64,000 nucleotides of DNA from Pezizomycotina sp. ARF18 (taxonomy: Eukaryota; Ascomycota): assembly GCA_002224055.1 (NCBI GenBank), contig AZLU01000039.1:93501-157500 (forward strand), written 5' to 3'. A program made the translations under genes and the position numbers. This document shows positions 1-9,869 of this stretch, piece after piece. The first letter of the stretch is position 1, and the number at the start of each line of letters is the position of its first letter. Under the pieces are notes generated by a model that did no database searches, was not told the origin of the DNA, and saw only the letters and a list, made by a program, of their open reading frames with translations.

Positions 1-2299
1 CCCCTCGTGGAGATGCAATTGGGGAAACTATTAACTTGTTTAATGACGACAATGTAGGACCCTGAATTACGACTTTTATTCTCCCCACGAGCTCCCCTCC
101 AAGGGCGCTTAAGAAATAACTTCCGGTTGCCCCGCCTGCAAAGATCAAAAAGGCTCGCCCGTGTAACGTAACCTTCTCGTCTTTTCTGTCACACTGCATG
201 TTGAAGGTGCTTACTTTGAGAAGTATCCGTATGCGCAGGCAACGATTAATAGATGTTATAGGTTTCTCACCTGTACCGCCTATTTTTTGAGATGGTGCTT
301 AGGTACAAATATTTGAACATAAAAGGGTGTAGAAAGAAAAACAAAAGCAAAGAAAAGCTAGAAAAAAAAAAGCTCAATGCAGTAAACTTTGAAGTAACCC
401 ATCGATTGTGCGAGAAAGATTATGGCTGACACTCTTTGGAGATATATACATTAGTTGTACTATTACTACTACTATTATTATGATGAAATGAAGCACATGC
501 ACAGTTTTTGCGAAGAAAGATCGAAACATCGGTCTGACATAACTGAAACAAAAAAAGGGCTCAAGGCCTAGGTCCTCAGTCTCCACAAAACTTCAAAAAA
601 TGCGGGGAAATAATACGAAGTAACATAACGAGTGATTAAAAATTTCCCGCTATGGAATATTGCGAGAAACTCTCTTCTTCCAGATGGAAATTTATCAAGG
701 ATCAAGGGCCCAATATTATTCGCCTCGATATTTGATTTAAAGCGAAAGGGCCGCTCTTTTTTTTTTTGGTATCCTGAACAGTAAATGCGAAGAACCGTTT
801 CGAAATGAAAGGCCGGCTTTTGGTGATATAGAGAGACGAGGCGATTGAATTGGGAAACCAATCGATAATTATGAAAGGGTATCAGAGCTTCCGATGGTAA
901 TGTTTTCGGTTATCTTACTTGGCGGCTTTGGACTGAAGATGTGAGAGGTGAAAAAACCAACAGCAGATCCGAAAGGATGCAAGTCTTGAAGAAAGGTGAA
1001 AAGAGCGAAGCAGATTCCTTCAGGAGAAGCTGGCATGATACGGAAAAGATGCCTAGAGCAAAACACTAAGTGTACTTTGCAGGTGTATACGAACCTTGCA
1101 AATCACATATCAACAAAAAATGGTTTATATTGCGCATGAAACATAAAACATAAATAGCAGGCACCTCTGTTTTGAAAGCCAAAGAAAATCACTGGTTAAT
1201 ATGATAACGCGTTATGATAATAGCAGGAAGAATAGTAGAGTTCTTTAATAAAGGCTCAAGCCCTCAAGTTTTCGTAAGATGCGACAACATCGCGGTGATA
1301 TATGTTAGCAGCTATTAAAGGTGATCAAGTTCTTCACGGCTTGTACGCGACCAATACCCGCATTTTCCCTTCCTTAGTTGAACTACTCAATATTGTCATC
1401 CTCGTGGTAAATTTGAATATAGATTTTGAGTTAGTAACTTGAACAACTATTAAGTATTGTTTAGTAAAGCTTTTAATGTTCCTGTTGATGCTGCCTTCGT
1501 ATTATGGGTATACCAGACTTGCCGGTTCTAAACCAGATATCAAGTCTAATAGTAGTCTCTGTTAAAATAATACTTCATAAGCTTAAATATGTAATAAAAA
1601 ATATCGGCCAAGCTGCCAAAATCAAAAAGGTATTTCTCTTAAACTGTGTATAAATCTGAAATGATCAGATCAGTGTTTGTCGTTCGGCCATATTCGGACA
1701 ATAATAATGTTGTTTCTAATCTTTACACCTGAACAAAGTAACATTGGCTGTTTTTTTTTTTTATCTCCTTGGAATCTTTTTTATCTATCACGGGAATCGT
1801 TATGATGTATTCTCTGAAAGCTCACCTACTAGTTCGTTAGTCGTTCTTTCTATTTTCCCTGAGTGTTCTATAGATCTACTTTAGACCGAAAAAAAAAAAA
1901 AAAAAATAGGGCCAATAGTTTACAGACTTAATTTACCTCCCCATCTCTCCCTCCCCATTTCTTCAATAACGTCCTGCCGCCGAATATATTTACGATATGT
2001 ATAGTTAGGTGCAGATACTGTATATAATATACAATTACTTTAATACACAGTTTAAAAAAAAATGATGAAAGATTAGGATACGCTATCCTATTAGAAATAA
2101 AATGTTTGGGGCATATAAAGTCCTCCGTTTTGGAGGAGTATTTTTTTTTTTAGATACCTCGAATGGTCTCTCTCTCTCCCTAGTCTCTTCATTTATCAAT
2201 AAATTCATAAAACCGCCCCGCCGCCCTCTACTTTCGCGGCGTCCCCCACCTTCTCCTCGGCACCCGCGACATTTTCCTCATCATCTACATTCCTTAGCC
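1..2299. other. Gene-poor left flank, AT-rich
   Basis: I see no gene that can be supported here. Open frames are short, lack conserved motifs and sit in AT-rich sequence. Homopolymer tracts occur near 1752-1762 (T) and 1889-1907 (A). One stretch, 1218-1294, resembles a stretch near 11.8 kb and is listed separately. The end nearest 2.3 kb is pyrimidine-rich and probably belongs to the 3' part of the dehydratase gene on the minus strand. Confidence 0.5.
1218..1294 (+). repeat. Diverged copy A of a dispersed coding-like repeat
   Basis: About 77 bases align with 11785-11862 with many substitutions and almost no indels. Read on the plus strand, both copies encode IAGRIV-x-FF near the start and RC-x-x-IA near the end, and many base differences leave those residues unchanged. 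This suggests an old protein-coding duplicate, not a simple-sequence match. Copy A runs into a stop shortly afterwards. I do not recognise the protein. Confidence 0.45.
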
Positions 2300-3288
2300 C
2301 TGAATCCCTAACCTTCTCCTCACCATCTACTAGTTTCTCCTCCTTATCCACTCCACCCTCCCCTCCACCGCCACACTCCCATCCCCTTCACCATCTTAAC
2401 CTCACAAACCCCTCTTTCTCCCCCTCGGTAATAAACCCAGCGTACGTCTCCCCGCATACAGTGCCCTCAAATTCCTATACTCCAACCTCCTCAGCACCCC
2501 CTTTATTACCCTCCTCCCTCCACCGCTGCCACTGCCTCAGCATCAGCAAAACGTTAAGCGGTCCGTGAACGACCGGCGCCGGGTGCCGCTCTACGTCACG
2601 ACAGTAGTCCGGATTATAGTGTATCTGGTGCGCGTTGAACGTCACCGCGGAAAATCTGAAGAGCGTTGGTACGTCGTGCTTGTAGAACTCTTTATGTATT
2701 GCGTCTTTACCTAATTCTTCGAATTCCCCGATACTAGTTTCGGCGGGGAAGGGTGGTATAGGAGTTGATGTATCTACGGCAGGTAGATACACCCAATTCC
2801 TTTCCTCCTCCACCGCAACGTTCTCCGGATCCGCTCCGCGCCAGTACCTCTTCCCAACCTTCAACAGCAACATATCCTCCCCTCCCTCCTCGTCTAACTT
2901 CGGCGCTTAACAACTTCGTCCACTCCCTACAACCTTACCACACGCAGGAACTTCTTAGTATTATTCCACCTCATAGTACCCCCCGCCCACATCCTCCGCG
3001 GGAATTTGGTCGTGAGCGGTGCTTCCATGCGGAACTCGTCGAACGCGCCGTCGGGGCGGAGTTCATGTTGGGGAGCGAAGGGGAGGAAGTACGCGAGGTG
3101 GCAGGCGGGGGGTATTTTTGCGGGTTGCTTGTACTTGGGAGGTTGGCGGTAGCTGGAGACGCCGAGGACGGCGTTTAGGCGGTGGAGGGTTTCGGCGTCG
3201 ACCATTTGGGCTGTTGTGCGGTGGAGGGAGTGGGTGTGAGGAAGGAGGCGATGTGGGCGGAGAGGGAGGAGGTGGTGGTGGCGGCCAT
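2300..3288 (-). CDS. HTD2-like MaoC/FAS1-dehydratase-fold protein (frame-disrupted)
   Basis: Likely a 3-hydroxyacyl-thioester dehydratase type 2 or mesaconyl-C4-CoA hydratase-like protein; family members act in mitochondrial fatty-acid synthesis or acyl-CoA metabolism. The N-terminal half (about 3205-2927) contains CHLAYFLPFAPQ-x-ELRPDG and RRMWAGG, a strong family block. The C-terminal half (2873-2475) contains LFRFSAVTFNAHQIHYN, with the hot-dog helix residues and catalytic-type His, then VVHGPL and LRQW. The two halves are in different frames. The reading KLDEEGGED just upstream of position 2873 is preceded by a stop in its own frame, so the join is a frameshift. A plausible ATG at 3288 opens a third frame, so there are at least two breaks. 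After the stop at 2475 a further frame continues the family with RNLRALYAGETYAGFITEG, so the true end lies closer to 2.3 kb. The exact 3' limit is uncertain. Confidence 0.82.
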
Positions 3289-3423
3289 GGCTTTGGGCCT
3301 TTACTGGAGGCGTCGATCGGGGAGGGGCTGTTGATGTGAAGGATTTGGAGTGTTTATGGCGGCAGAGGATCGAGGATCTGAGTTTGACGTTTGTCGGTCG
3401 GCAACTGCCATATCCTTTTTTCT

Positions 3424-3603
3424 AATTTGTTATTTTATTTTTATTTTTATTTTTATTTTCATTTTCATTTTTATTTTATTTTATTTTTATTTTATTTTTA
3501 TTTTTATTTTTTTTTATTTTTATTTTATTTTTATTTTTATTTTTATTTTATTTTTATTTTTATTTTTATTATTTTATATATTTTTATTTATTTTATATAT
3601 TTT
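3424..3603. repeat. T-rich TTTTA-type low-complexity tract
   Basis: About 180 bases of imperfect TTTTA/TTTTTA units, with occasional TTTTC. Both strands give artificial Phe/Ile/Tyr-rich frames. It separates the 5' ends of the dehydratase (-) and the dehydrogenase (+), so it lies in their shared upstream region. Confidence 0.95.
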
Positions 3604-3957
3604 TTAGGCCGCGGCGAATGCTGAATGGAGGGGAGGGGTTCTAGAAGCCCCACCATGCCGAAAAATAGCGGGGCACATTTATTGGCAATTTAATACCCGA
3701 AAAACACTAGAAGTATAGTACAGATACTTAGTATATATATTGAACATCACCAGTCCCTTCTTCAATTCCAACCTAATTGACTTCAATTGCCATCAGTCTC
3801 GAGTTTCAAAGAAAAACTTCTTCAATACTCAAGCAGGTATTGCTTTTGAAGACAGCCGTTATCGTTTTCATTCGAGCTGGTAGCTATCTAATTGATCCCT
3901 CGGAAGCTATCCAAACAGCCACCGAAATAAACTCCTTTCATAAATCTCGAAAGAGCA

Positions 3958-4800
3958 ATGTCGAACGCCACCACGCAACCCCGTCTCGCCGGAAAAATCT
4001 GCCTCGTAACAGGTATCTGTCTCCTCGATATCCCCTTCTCTTACGATCAGAAATGTTCTTACTGATAATTTCCCTCTCAACAGGCGCGGCATCCGGCTTC
4101 GGCGCCGCCATATCCCGCCTCTCGCTTCTCACGGCGCGACGGTAATCCTCACGGACCTCAACGAGGAACTCGGCAAATCCGTAACCTCCTCAATACCCAA
4201 CGCACACTTCTCTCCATGGACGTCTCCACCCCGCTCTTCCTGGGACTCCGCTGCATCTTATATCAGCTCCCACTTTAACGGCAAAATCGACGTCCTGGTA
4301 AATAACGCCGGCACATCCTACCGCACAAAGCCCAACCTCGAAACTTCCGAAGAGGAATTCGATAAAGTCGTCGCCGTCAACCTTAAGAGTATATATTTAT
4401 CCTCGCAGACGATAATTCCTTAATGATAAACAGGGAAACGGTGGTGTGTAGTTAACATCGCGAGTATCGGAGCATCGAGGCCGCGTCCGGGTTTGATATG
4501 GTATACGCTACAAAGGCGGCAGTTGTTAATGCGTCGAAGGGTTAGCAGGGGAGTATGGAAGTAAGCAAGTTAGGGTTAATGCTGTTTTGTCCGTTGCTCA
4601 GTGGGACGGGTTTGTTTTCGACGTTCGTGGGGGTGGAGGATACGCCGGAGAATAGGGAGAAGTTTCTGTTTAATGTACCGCTGAAGAGGTTGGCGGAGCC
4701 GGAGGATATAGCGAATGCGTGCTTGTATTATGCGTCTGATGAGAGTAGTTTCGTGACGGGGACGAGTCTTGAGGTCGATGGGGGGAGAGGCATTGCGTGA
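3958..4800 (+). CDS. Short-chain dehydrogenase/reductase, classical SDR (frame-disrupted)
   Basis: NAD(P)-dependent oxidoreductase of the classical SDR family; the substrate cannot be told from sequence. The ATG at 3958 opens exon 1, which ends at 4012. The intron 4013-4083 (gtatct...cag) splits the cofactor motif, and splicing gives LVTGAASGFGAAISR, the TGxxxGxG Rossmann signature. Downstream are LTDLNEEL, DVLVNNAGTS (NNAG motif), VNLKSIYLSSQ, NIASIGASRP (catalytic Ser region), WY-x-ATKAAV (catalytic Tyr/Lys region) and, in the last 240 bases, PLKRLAEPEDIANACLYYAS and FVTG-x-x-LEVDGG, the usual SDR C-terminus. These blocks occupy different frames. Breaks lie near 4115, at 4420-4455 (three indels within about 40 bases), near 4490, at 4540 (a G short in aaggg) and near 4583 (an extra T). 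Because all signature motifs survive, indel errors are more likely than decay. Confidence 0.88.
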
Positions 4801-5241
4801 AGAGATTGGGAAGGAAGGTCGGGGAACGTGGCTTTTGAAAGCATATAGAGATTCTAGAAAGATAGATAGACGTGGATGTAATAGATAAACCATGATATAT
4901 TTCAGGCATAGTATAATGGTTCCTTGCCAACTGAGACGTGCCGTCTTGTAAGTTTCGTAGGGACAGATACGAGCGTGCAAAAGTGAGAGCGTGCTTTTCA
5001 CCGGAGCGACAGTTTTTCCGCCCGCCGGGAAAATAATTCTATCGTCCGGGTTAAAACCCTCCCCACCTACAAAGAACACAAACCTTCGACCGTTTCACCT
5101 TTCCAATGCTCAATTCCTTCTCACTACCACGATCACGAACAACTTACACCGTCACAAGACCCTTCAGCCTCCCCAATTCCTCCTCCGCTACCAGTAACCC
5201 ATGACGTAAACCGTTGTCTCGCTTTCCCAACCATTTCCACG
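4801..5241. other. Intergenic between dehydrogenase and lyase genes
   Basis: About 440 bases between two plus-strand genes. Opposite-strand frames over the end of the dehydrogenase are shadows of that gene. I see no conserved protein or RNA signal. Pyrimidine-rich sequence at 5050-5240 is probably the promoter and leader of the lyase gene. Confidence 0.5.
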
Positions 5242-7350
5242 ATGTCGCTCTCACTCCGAAGCTGCCGCGGCCGCTTGTACCTCGTCAGACACCGTCACAC
5301 CCGCCGCACTTTCGCATCCAGGTCCTCCAAACGGGACAGCAGAAAGGAACCCGATGTTACCGAGGAGGAAGAACCCAGAACCCTCAGTAGGCTCCCGGAG
5401 AGCCAATTCGAAGGCTTAAAGGAAAAGCAATCTTCCGCTCTTCTCCTTCCTTTCCATCCATCACGAAGTTACCACCGGCGCAGGATAGGAGGAAGAGAAC
5501 CTGAGTTACCAGTTCAAGCGGCTTCTGCGTTCGCAAGACGTTAAAGAGGGCGCAAAGGGAAAGCGGGGCGGATTTTCGTTTCTTCCTACCCTTCCGTCTC
5601 GCGGCAGGTGTTAGTGGGGAAGGATAAGCGGGATAACGAGCATAAGGTCGAGCGGCTGCTGCGGTCTTTTTTTTACGGTATGTTCTTTGGGATACGAGTG
5701 GTGTATAACACTTTCGCTTCAGTTCCTTTCTCTTTCTTTTTTTTTCTTTTTTTTTTTTTTTTTTTTATAAAGGAAATAGCTATACCAAGATCGCTAACAT
5801 ACTCTCTTGCTTCCCCCAAGTCCCCGGTTCCAACATGAAATTCCTCTCCAAATGCCACTCCCACAACGCTGACCTCGTCGTCCTCGACCTAGAAACGGCG
5901 TCGAACCGTCCCAAAAGCACACCGCGCGCACGATACTCGCGCAGTACCTCCGCGAGCTCAGCTCCGCCATCGCAGACAAAACAATCCGCCGCAGTAGCAT
6001 CGCTCTCCGCGTCAACGCTCCAAACACAGAAGATCTCCGAAAAGATATCCTGCGCGTTCTAACGTCGTCCGGTGGTACCTTAATTTCTACAGTTGTGATG
6101 CCGAAGGTCACGAGTCAAAGGGACATTCCGAGTTTTATTAGCGTATTGCAGGAGCACGGGAAGACGAGGGGACACTATTATAATAGGTGGCTGAGGGAGT
6201 ATTTGAGGATTATACCGCTGATAGAGTCGCCGAAGGCGCTGCTGAATTTTGAGAAGATCGTTTGCTGCGGCGGCGAAGATGCCTATGAAGGTTGATAAGG
6301 GGTTGACGATGATGATTCTTTTGCGGCGAGGAGATGCCTGCTGCTGTTGTAAGTTTTTTCCCTTCTTTGGCTTTTTACTTTCTCTCTCTCCCTCTCTTTT
6401 ATTTTTCTTTTCCCTTCCCTCTTCCTTCTAGTTTGGTAGGGATGACGAATATTTTGGGATCGAGGAATATGGATGTTTTGCTAACAATGGTGTTGCCTCT
6501 CTCTTTTTTTTCTTTTTGTGTGTTCCTTGTAGTTCGCCGCCGAAGATTTCAGGGCCGCCGGGGTATGCCGTACGTCGAGGGTAACGCGAACTTACATTAC
6601 GCCAGGAGCCAGTTCGTCTTGATGTGCAAGGCGTTCGACATTGAGCCTTTGGATATGGTACAAAACTACCCGATTTTTTTCTTTTCCTACTAAATACTTG
6701 ATTGAGGGGAGGTGGATATTGATAAATTGTGTGGATAGGTCTGCCTCGACTTCCGCGAAAAAGATCAGAAGACATTAAAGGCCGAGTGCAAAGAAGCATA
6801 CGAAATGGGGTTTACAGGAAAGGTACAATACCACCTTCCCCCCCCCCCCCATTCGTTTACTCTTTTCTTTTCTTTTCCTTTTTTTTTCAATAACGTTAAC
6901 GCAATATTACAGCAAGTAATCCACCCCACCCAAATCCCCACCGTAAACTCCCTCTTCGCCCCACTGCCTCCCAAATATCCTTCGCCCAGAAAGTATGGGC
7001 CGCCAAGAAAACATCCAAGGGAAACCGGCGCGGGAGCCGTCGAAGTCGACGGGAAAATGATAGACGAGCCGATGTGGAAGTACGCCAAGCGTACGCTGGA
7101 GAAAGCCTTCCAGGCCGGGTTGATTAAGGAGGCGCCGAGGGAGAAGAGTAAGAGTAAAGAGAGGAAGGAGGTGAGGGTGAAGAGTGATGATCTGGAGAGG
7201 GTGACGAGCGCTATATTGGAGAGGCAGAGGGAGACGTTTAAGAGTAGTTTGAGGAGGGAGAGGGTCGTACGGGCGATGCTGGAGGAGGAGGAGGAGAGGA
7301 AGAAAGGTGAGGAAGGGGAGGGAGGGGAGATAGGGAGGTTAGAGAGATAA
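5242..7350 (+). CDS. CitE/CLYBL-like lyase (HpcH/HpaI family), probably mitochondrial
   Basis: Beta-subunit-like citrate lyase/citramalyl-CoA lyase homologue, a magnesium-dependent C-C lyase of the HpcH/HpaI aldolase family. The ATG at 5242 starts an Arg/Ser-rich leader resembling a mitochondrial presequence. A clean intron (5678-5820) joins FFY to VPGSNMKFLSKCHSHNADLVVLDLE, the family's first signature. One base is missing near 5893; after it the expected DGVEPSQKHTARTILAQYLR follows, then VMPKVTSQRDIPSF, PLIESPKALLNFE, a FAAEDF-type metal-ligand block near 6533 and YARSQFVLMCKAFDIEPLDMV. Further introns are clear at 6658-6738 and 6833-6912, with a probable one starting near 6350. The last exon gives HPTQIPTVN and AVEVDGKMIDEPMWKYAKR, the conserved C-terminal block. 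About 75 Lys/Glu/Arg-rich residues follow, which is longer than usual. The acidic repeat at 7351-7720 directly follows. Start and substrate are inferred. Confidence 0.88.
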
Positions 7351-7720
7351 TAGAAGATATAGATGATGAAGAGGGTATCGAGGATTTGGAAGATTTGGAG
7401 ATATAGAGGATATGGAGGATTTAGAGGATATTGAGGAGTTGGAGGATATAGAGGATTTGGAGGAGTTGGAGGGTATAGAGGATTTAGAGGATACTGAAGA
7501 TATAGAAGAGAGGGAGGAAAGTGAGGATTTAGAGGATATAGATGATATACACGATGTAGAAGGTAAAGAGGATATAGATGACAAGGAGGACAAGGAGGAC
7601 AAGGAGGACAAGGAGGATAAGGAGGATAAGGAGGACAAGGAGGATAAGGAGGATAAGGAGGACAAGGAAGATAGGCAGGAAAAGGGAGAAAGAGAGGAGA
7701 GGGAGAAGAAGGAGAAGTGA
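7351..7720 (+). repeat. Acidic minisatellite with a 9-base core
   Basis: The stretch begins with degenerate GAGGAT-A/T-T-type units and ends in ten near-perfect copies of a 9-mer, GA(C/T)AAGGAG, at 7580-7669. On the plus strand it stays open from 7412 to 7720, reading Glu-Asp-Leu/Ile repeats and then Lys-Glu-Asp repeats. On the minus strand it reads Ser-Ser-Leu repeats. Unit lengths are multiples of three, so copy changes would not break a frame. It may be a shifted continuation of the lyase's charged tail or just an expanded tract beside the gene. Confidence 0.85.
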
Positions 7721-8604
7721 TAGAGAGTAGTGTATTTGTAAATGTTAACTATTTCCAGTCGTATGCTCGGAAGTAATATAATTCAAGTTTTTCATAGTCC
7801 CGTGGAAACTAAATAAATGGACGATTTAAAAAAGGAGCTCTGGCATTTAATAAGAGCATCGAAAAACTTGCGAGGTATTACTTAAGACAGCTTGGATACC
7901 TGCTACGGCAAGGATTTGGTGACCAGTACCTTCCATATATTTTAGCATCCGCCGGGTTATTTAGCTTGACCCGAACTTGGATTCCGTTTTGTTTTATCTT
8001 ATGACTTCAATTCCAAATAATCGTCGAGATCTCTGGGAAATCATGAGGCCCGTACGCAATTTGATAGAGCCTAAGAATTTATCAGCATCGAATTGACGAT
8101 TGTTTCTGTGCGTTTTTCATCATCATTTCTATTGTGAAATATATTAAAAGTGTAGGATATAAGTATACTAGAAATTTAGAATGTCTTAATATTACTTTTG
8201 CATTGGTACAAGCCGTATAACTTCTCCAATGCAGGCATTTGTGCCTATTTATAAAGCTCAAGGCTACTTGGGACTAAGAAAATAAAAGAGTGAAATCCAG
8301 GGTCACTTATTTAATTTCGTACTTGTAACTCAAGACGCGTACGGAACGTTCTCCGCCGTCGCATCGGAAATAATTATTAGCACATAACTTCATGTTTTAC
8401 GCCGCGTGAGCTGACGGACGAGAGTTAAATGTTCAACAAGTTTTAGGAGTCTTAGTACAGATGGATTCATATTGCTCCTTGAATATTTCAAACGCAAGAG
8501 AGACGGATATCATTCTACGATTTGTTCCGTGCTAGTAACTAGAAGTATAAGTCGGATGAACTAAACGCATCCGTAGTGCGCTCAATAAGCTATTCCAAAT
8601 TGAT
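7721..8604. other. AT-rich intergenic between convergent genes
   Basis: About 880 bases between the 3' ends of the lyase region (+) and the hydrolase (-). It has no long frame, no conserved motif and many in-frame stops. I see nothing else that can be supported. Confidence 0.6.
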
Positions 8605-9869
8605 TCACACGACCAGCTCCTTATACACCTCCTTCTCAATCTCGACGATGAAATCCACAATAGGCCCTTCCGCAGTCGGCAGCAGCTGAGTGGAGCTGTT
8701 CACCGCAATGCCGCTCTTCCTGTCAACCCACACATGAGGTTCGGCCATACCACCCCAGTTCAGCGAACCGGCCTTCCTCCTCCCAGGGTAGTCTGACATA
8801 TTGATCAAACCGCTGAGACCGTAGTTGACCTTCATACCAGTTCCTGCAATACCAGGCTGCATGAGTGTACCCATAGGGCTGTCCGCGGTCTCTTGGAGCA
8901 TCTTGAGATCGTCGCCTTCGAGTTGCGGCCTGAACATCTCGTCCACGGTCTCCTTCTTGAGGATGCGGGTGCCGTTGATCCCTCGCCGTTGCGGAGAACC
9001 ATTCCGAGAATTTTGGAGTAGTCGTCCGGTGTGCTGAACAGTCCGTGACCACCGTATTCGCCTGTAGCTAGGTCGGAGGCCGAGTATCGATGTCCGCGAG
9101 TCCTCCGGGGACTTGTTCGTCATATCCATCAGCTTCTCTTTATAATTCTCGACGTATTTTTTCCGGGCTGAAAGTCGTGCTCGTCATCCCGAGCGGTTTA
9201 CAGAGGGCTTCCTGGAGGTAGGTTTCCAGGTCCTTCTTCCTGAGGCGGGAGACGAGGAAGCCAGCCCAATCTATGCCAGTGCCGTAGGCCCAGCCGTGGC
9301 CCGGTTCGAAGACAAGTGGAGCGGAGGGAAGTCTTCCGGTTTATATCCGAAGAAGCTCATGTCGGAGCTCAAGCCGTTCGCCTTGCGCCACTTGGCGGCG
9401 GCCGGTTCATGGCAGGGTACGTCAGGCCCGAGGTGTGTGTGAGTAAATGCCGGAGCGTGATCTTGTTGTCGGCGTGTTCTTTAATAACGTTGCCTTCGGC
9501 ATCTACCACGGGGAGCCCCTTGAGCTCAGGGAGGACGTCATCGACGGGGTCGTCGAGCTTCAGAGACCGTCCTCGACGAGTTTCATCGCCAGGACGGTGG
9601 TTATGAGCTTGCCTTCGGAGGCGATCCACATGAGGGTTTGAGGGTGGACTGGTTCGGTGCGGTGAAGGCCTATGGTGCCCTCGGACTTTTCGTAAAGGCG
9701 GTTGCCTATAGTGTAATGTTAGACATGTTGTAGCACATATTATATATGGAGTTGTGCTTACCGTTCTTGTCAGTAACGGTGAGAACAATGCCGGGGGTAA
9801 TCATCTTTGGGCCGGCGGTCGTTATCTCCTGGAGCCTAGCGCGAGAGCGTCCATCTTAAGGCTAGTCAT
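8605..9869 (-). CDS. Serine beta-lactamase-like hydrolase/esterase (frame-disrupted)
   Basis: Member of the beta-lactamase/transpeptidase-like serine hydrolase family (class C/EstB/LovD-like); fungal members are esterases or acyltransferases of unknown substrate. The ATG at 9869 begins a reading that shifts once and continues as MITPGIVLTVTDKNG to a 46-base intron (9716-9761). After it come NRLYEKSEGTIG, then MWIASEGKLITTVLAMKLVE, which holds the SxxK nucleophile motif (S-E-G-K), then LDDPVDDVLPELKG and KITLRHLLTHTSGL, a hallmark block. The C-terminal part (9129-8605) carries RILKKETVDEMFRPQL, YGLSGLINM and LNWGGM, the last corresponding to the KTG/WGG-like motif. Breaks lie near 9840, 9560 and 9370 and at 9050-9130. 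All three active-site regions are present, so the gene is probably functional in the organism. Neighbours on both sides are unrelated. Confidence 0.85.

Noticed and set aside
2765-3339. Plus-strand frames of 100-137 codons
   Set aside because: Antisense shadows of the HTD2-like gene, which has conserved motifs on the minus strand.
3350-3624. Plus-strand frames rich in Phe/Ile/Tyr
   Set aside because: They are translations of the TTTTA low-complexity tract, with no non-repetitive core.
4576-5079. A 167-codon minus-strand frame
   Set aside because: Overlaps the conserved C-terminus of the short-chain dehydrogenase antisense; no independent support.
7339-7665. Minus-strand Ser-Ser-Leu repeat frame
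   Set aside because: Antisense reading of the acidic minisatellite; no start context or flanking protein.
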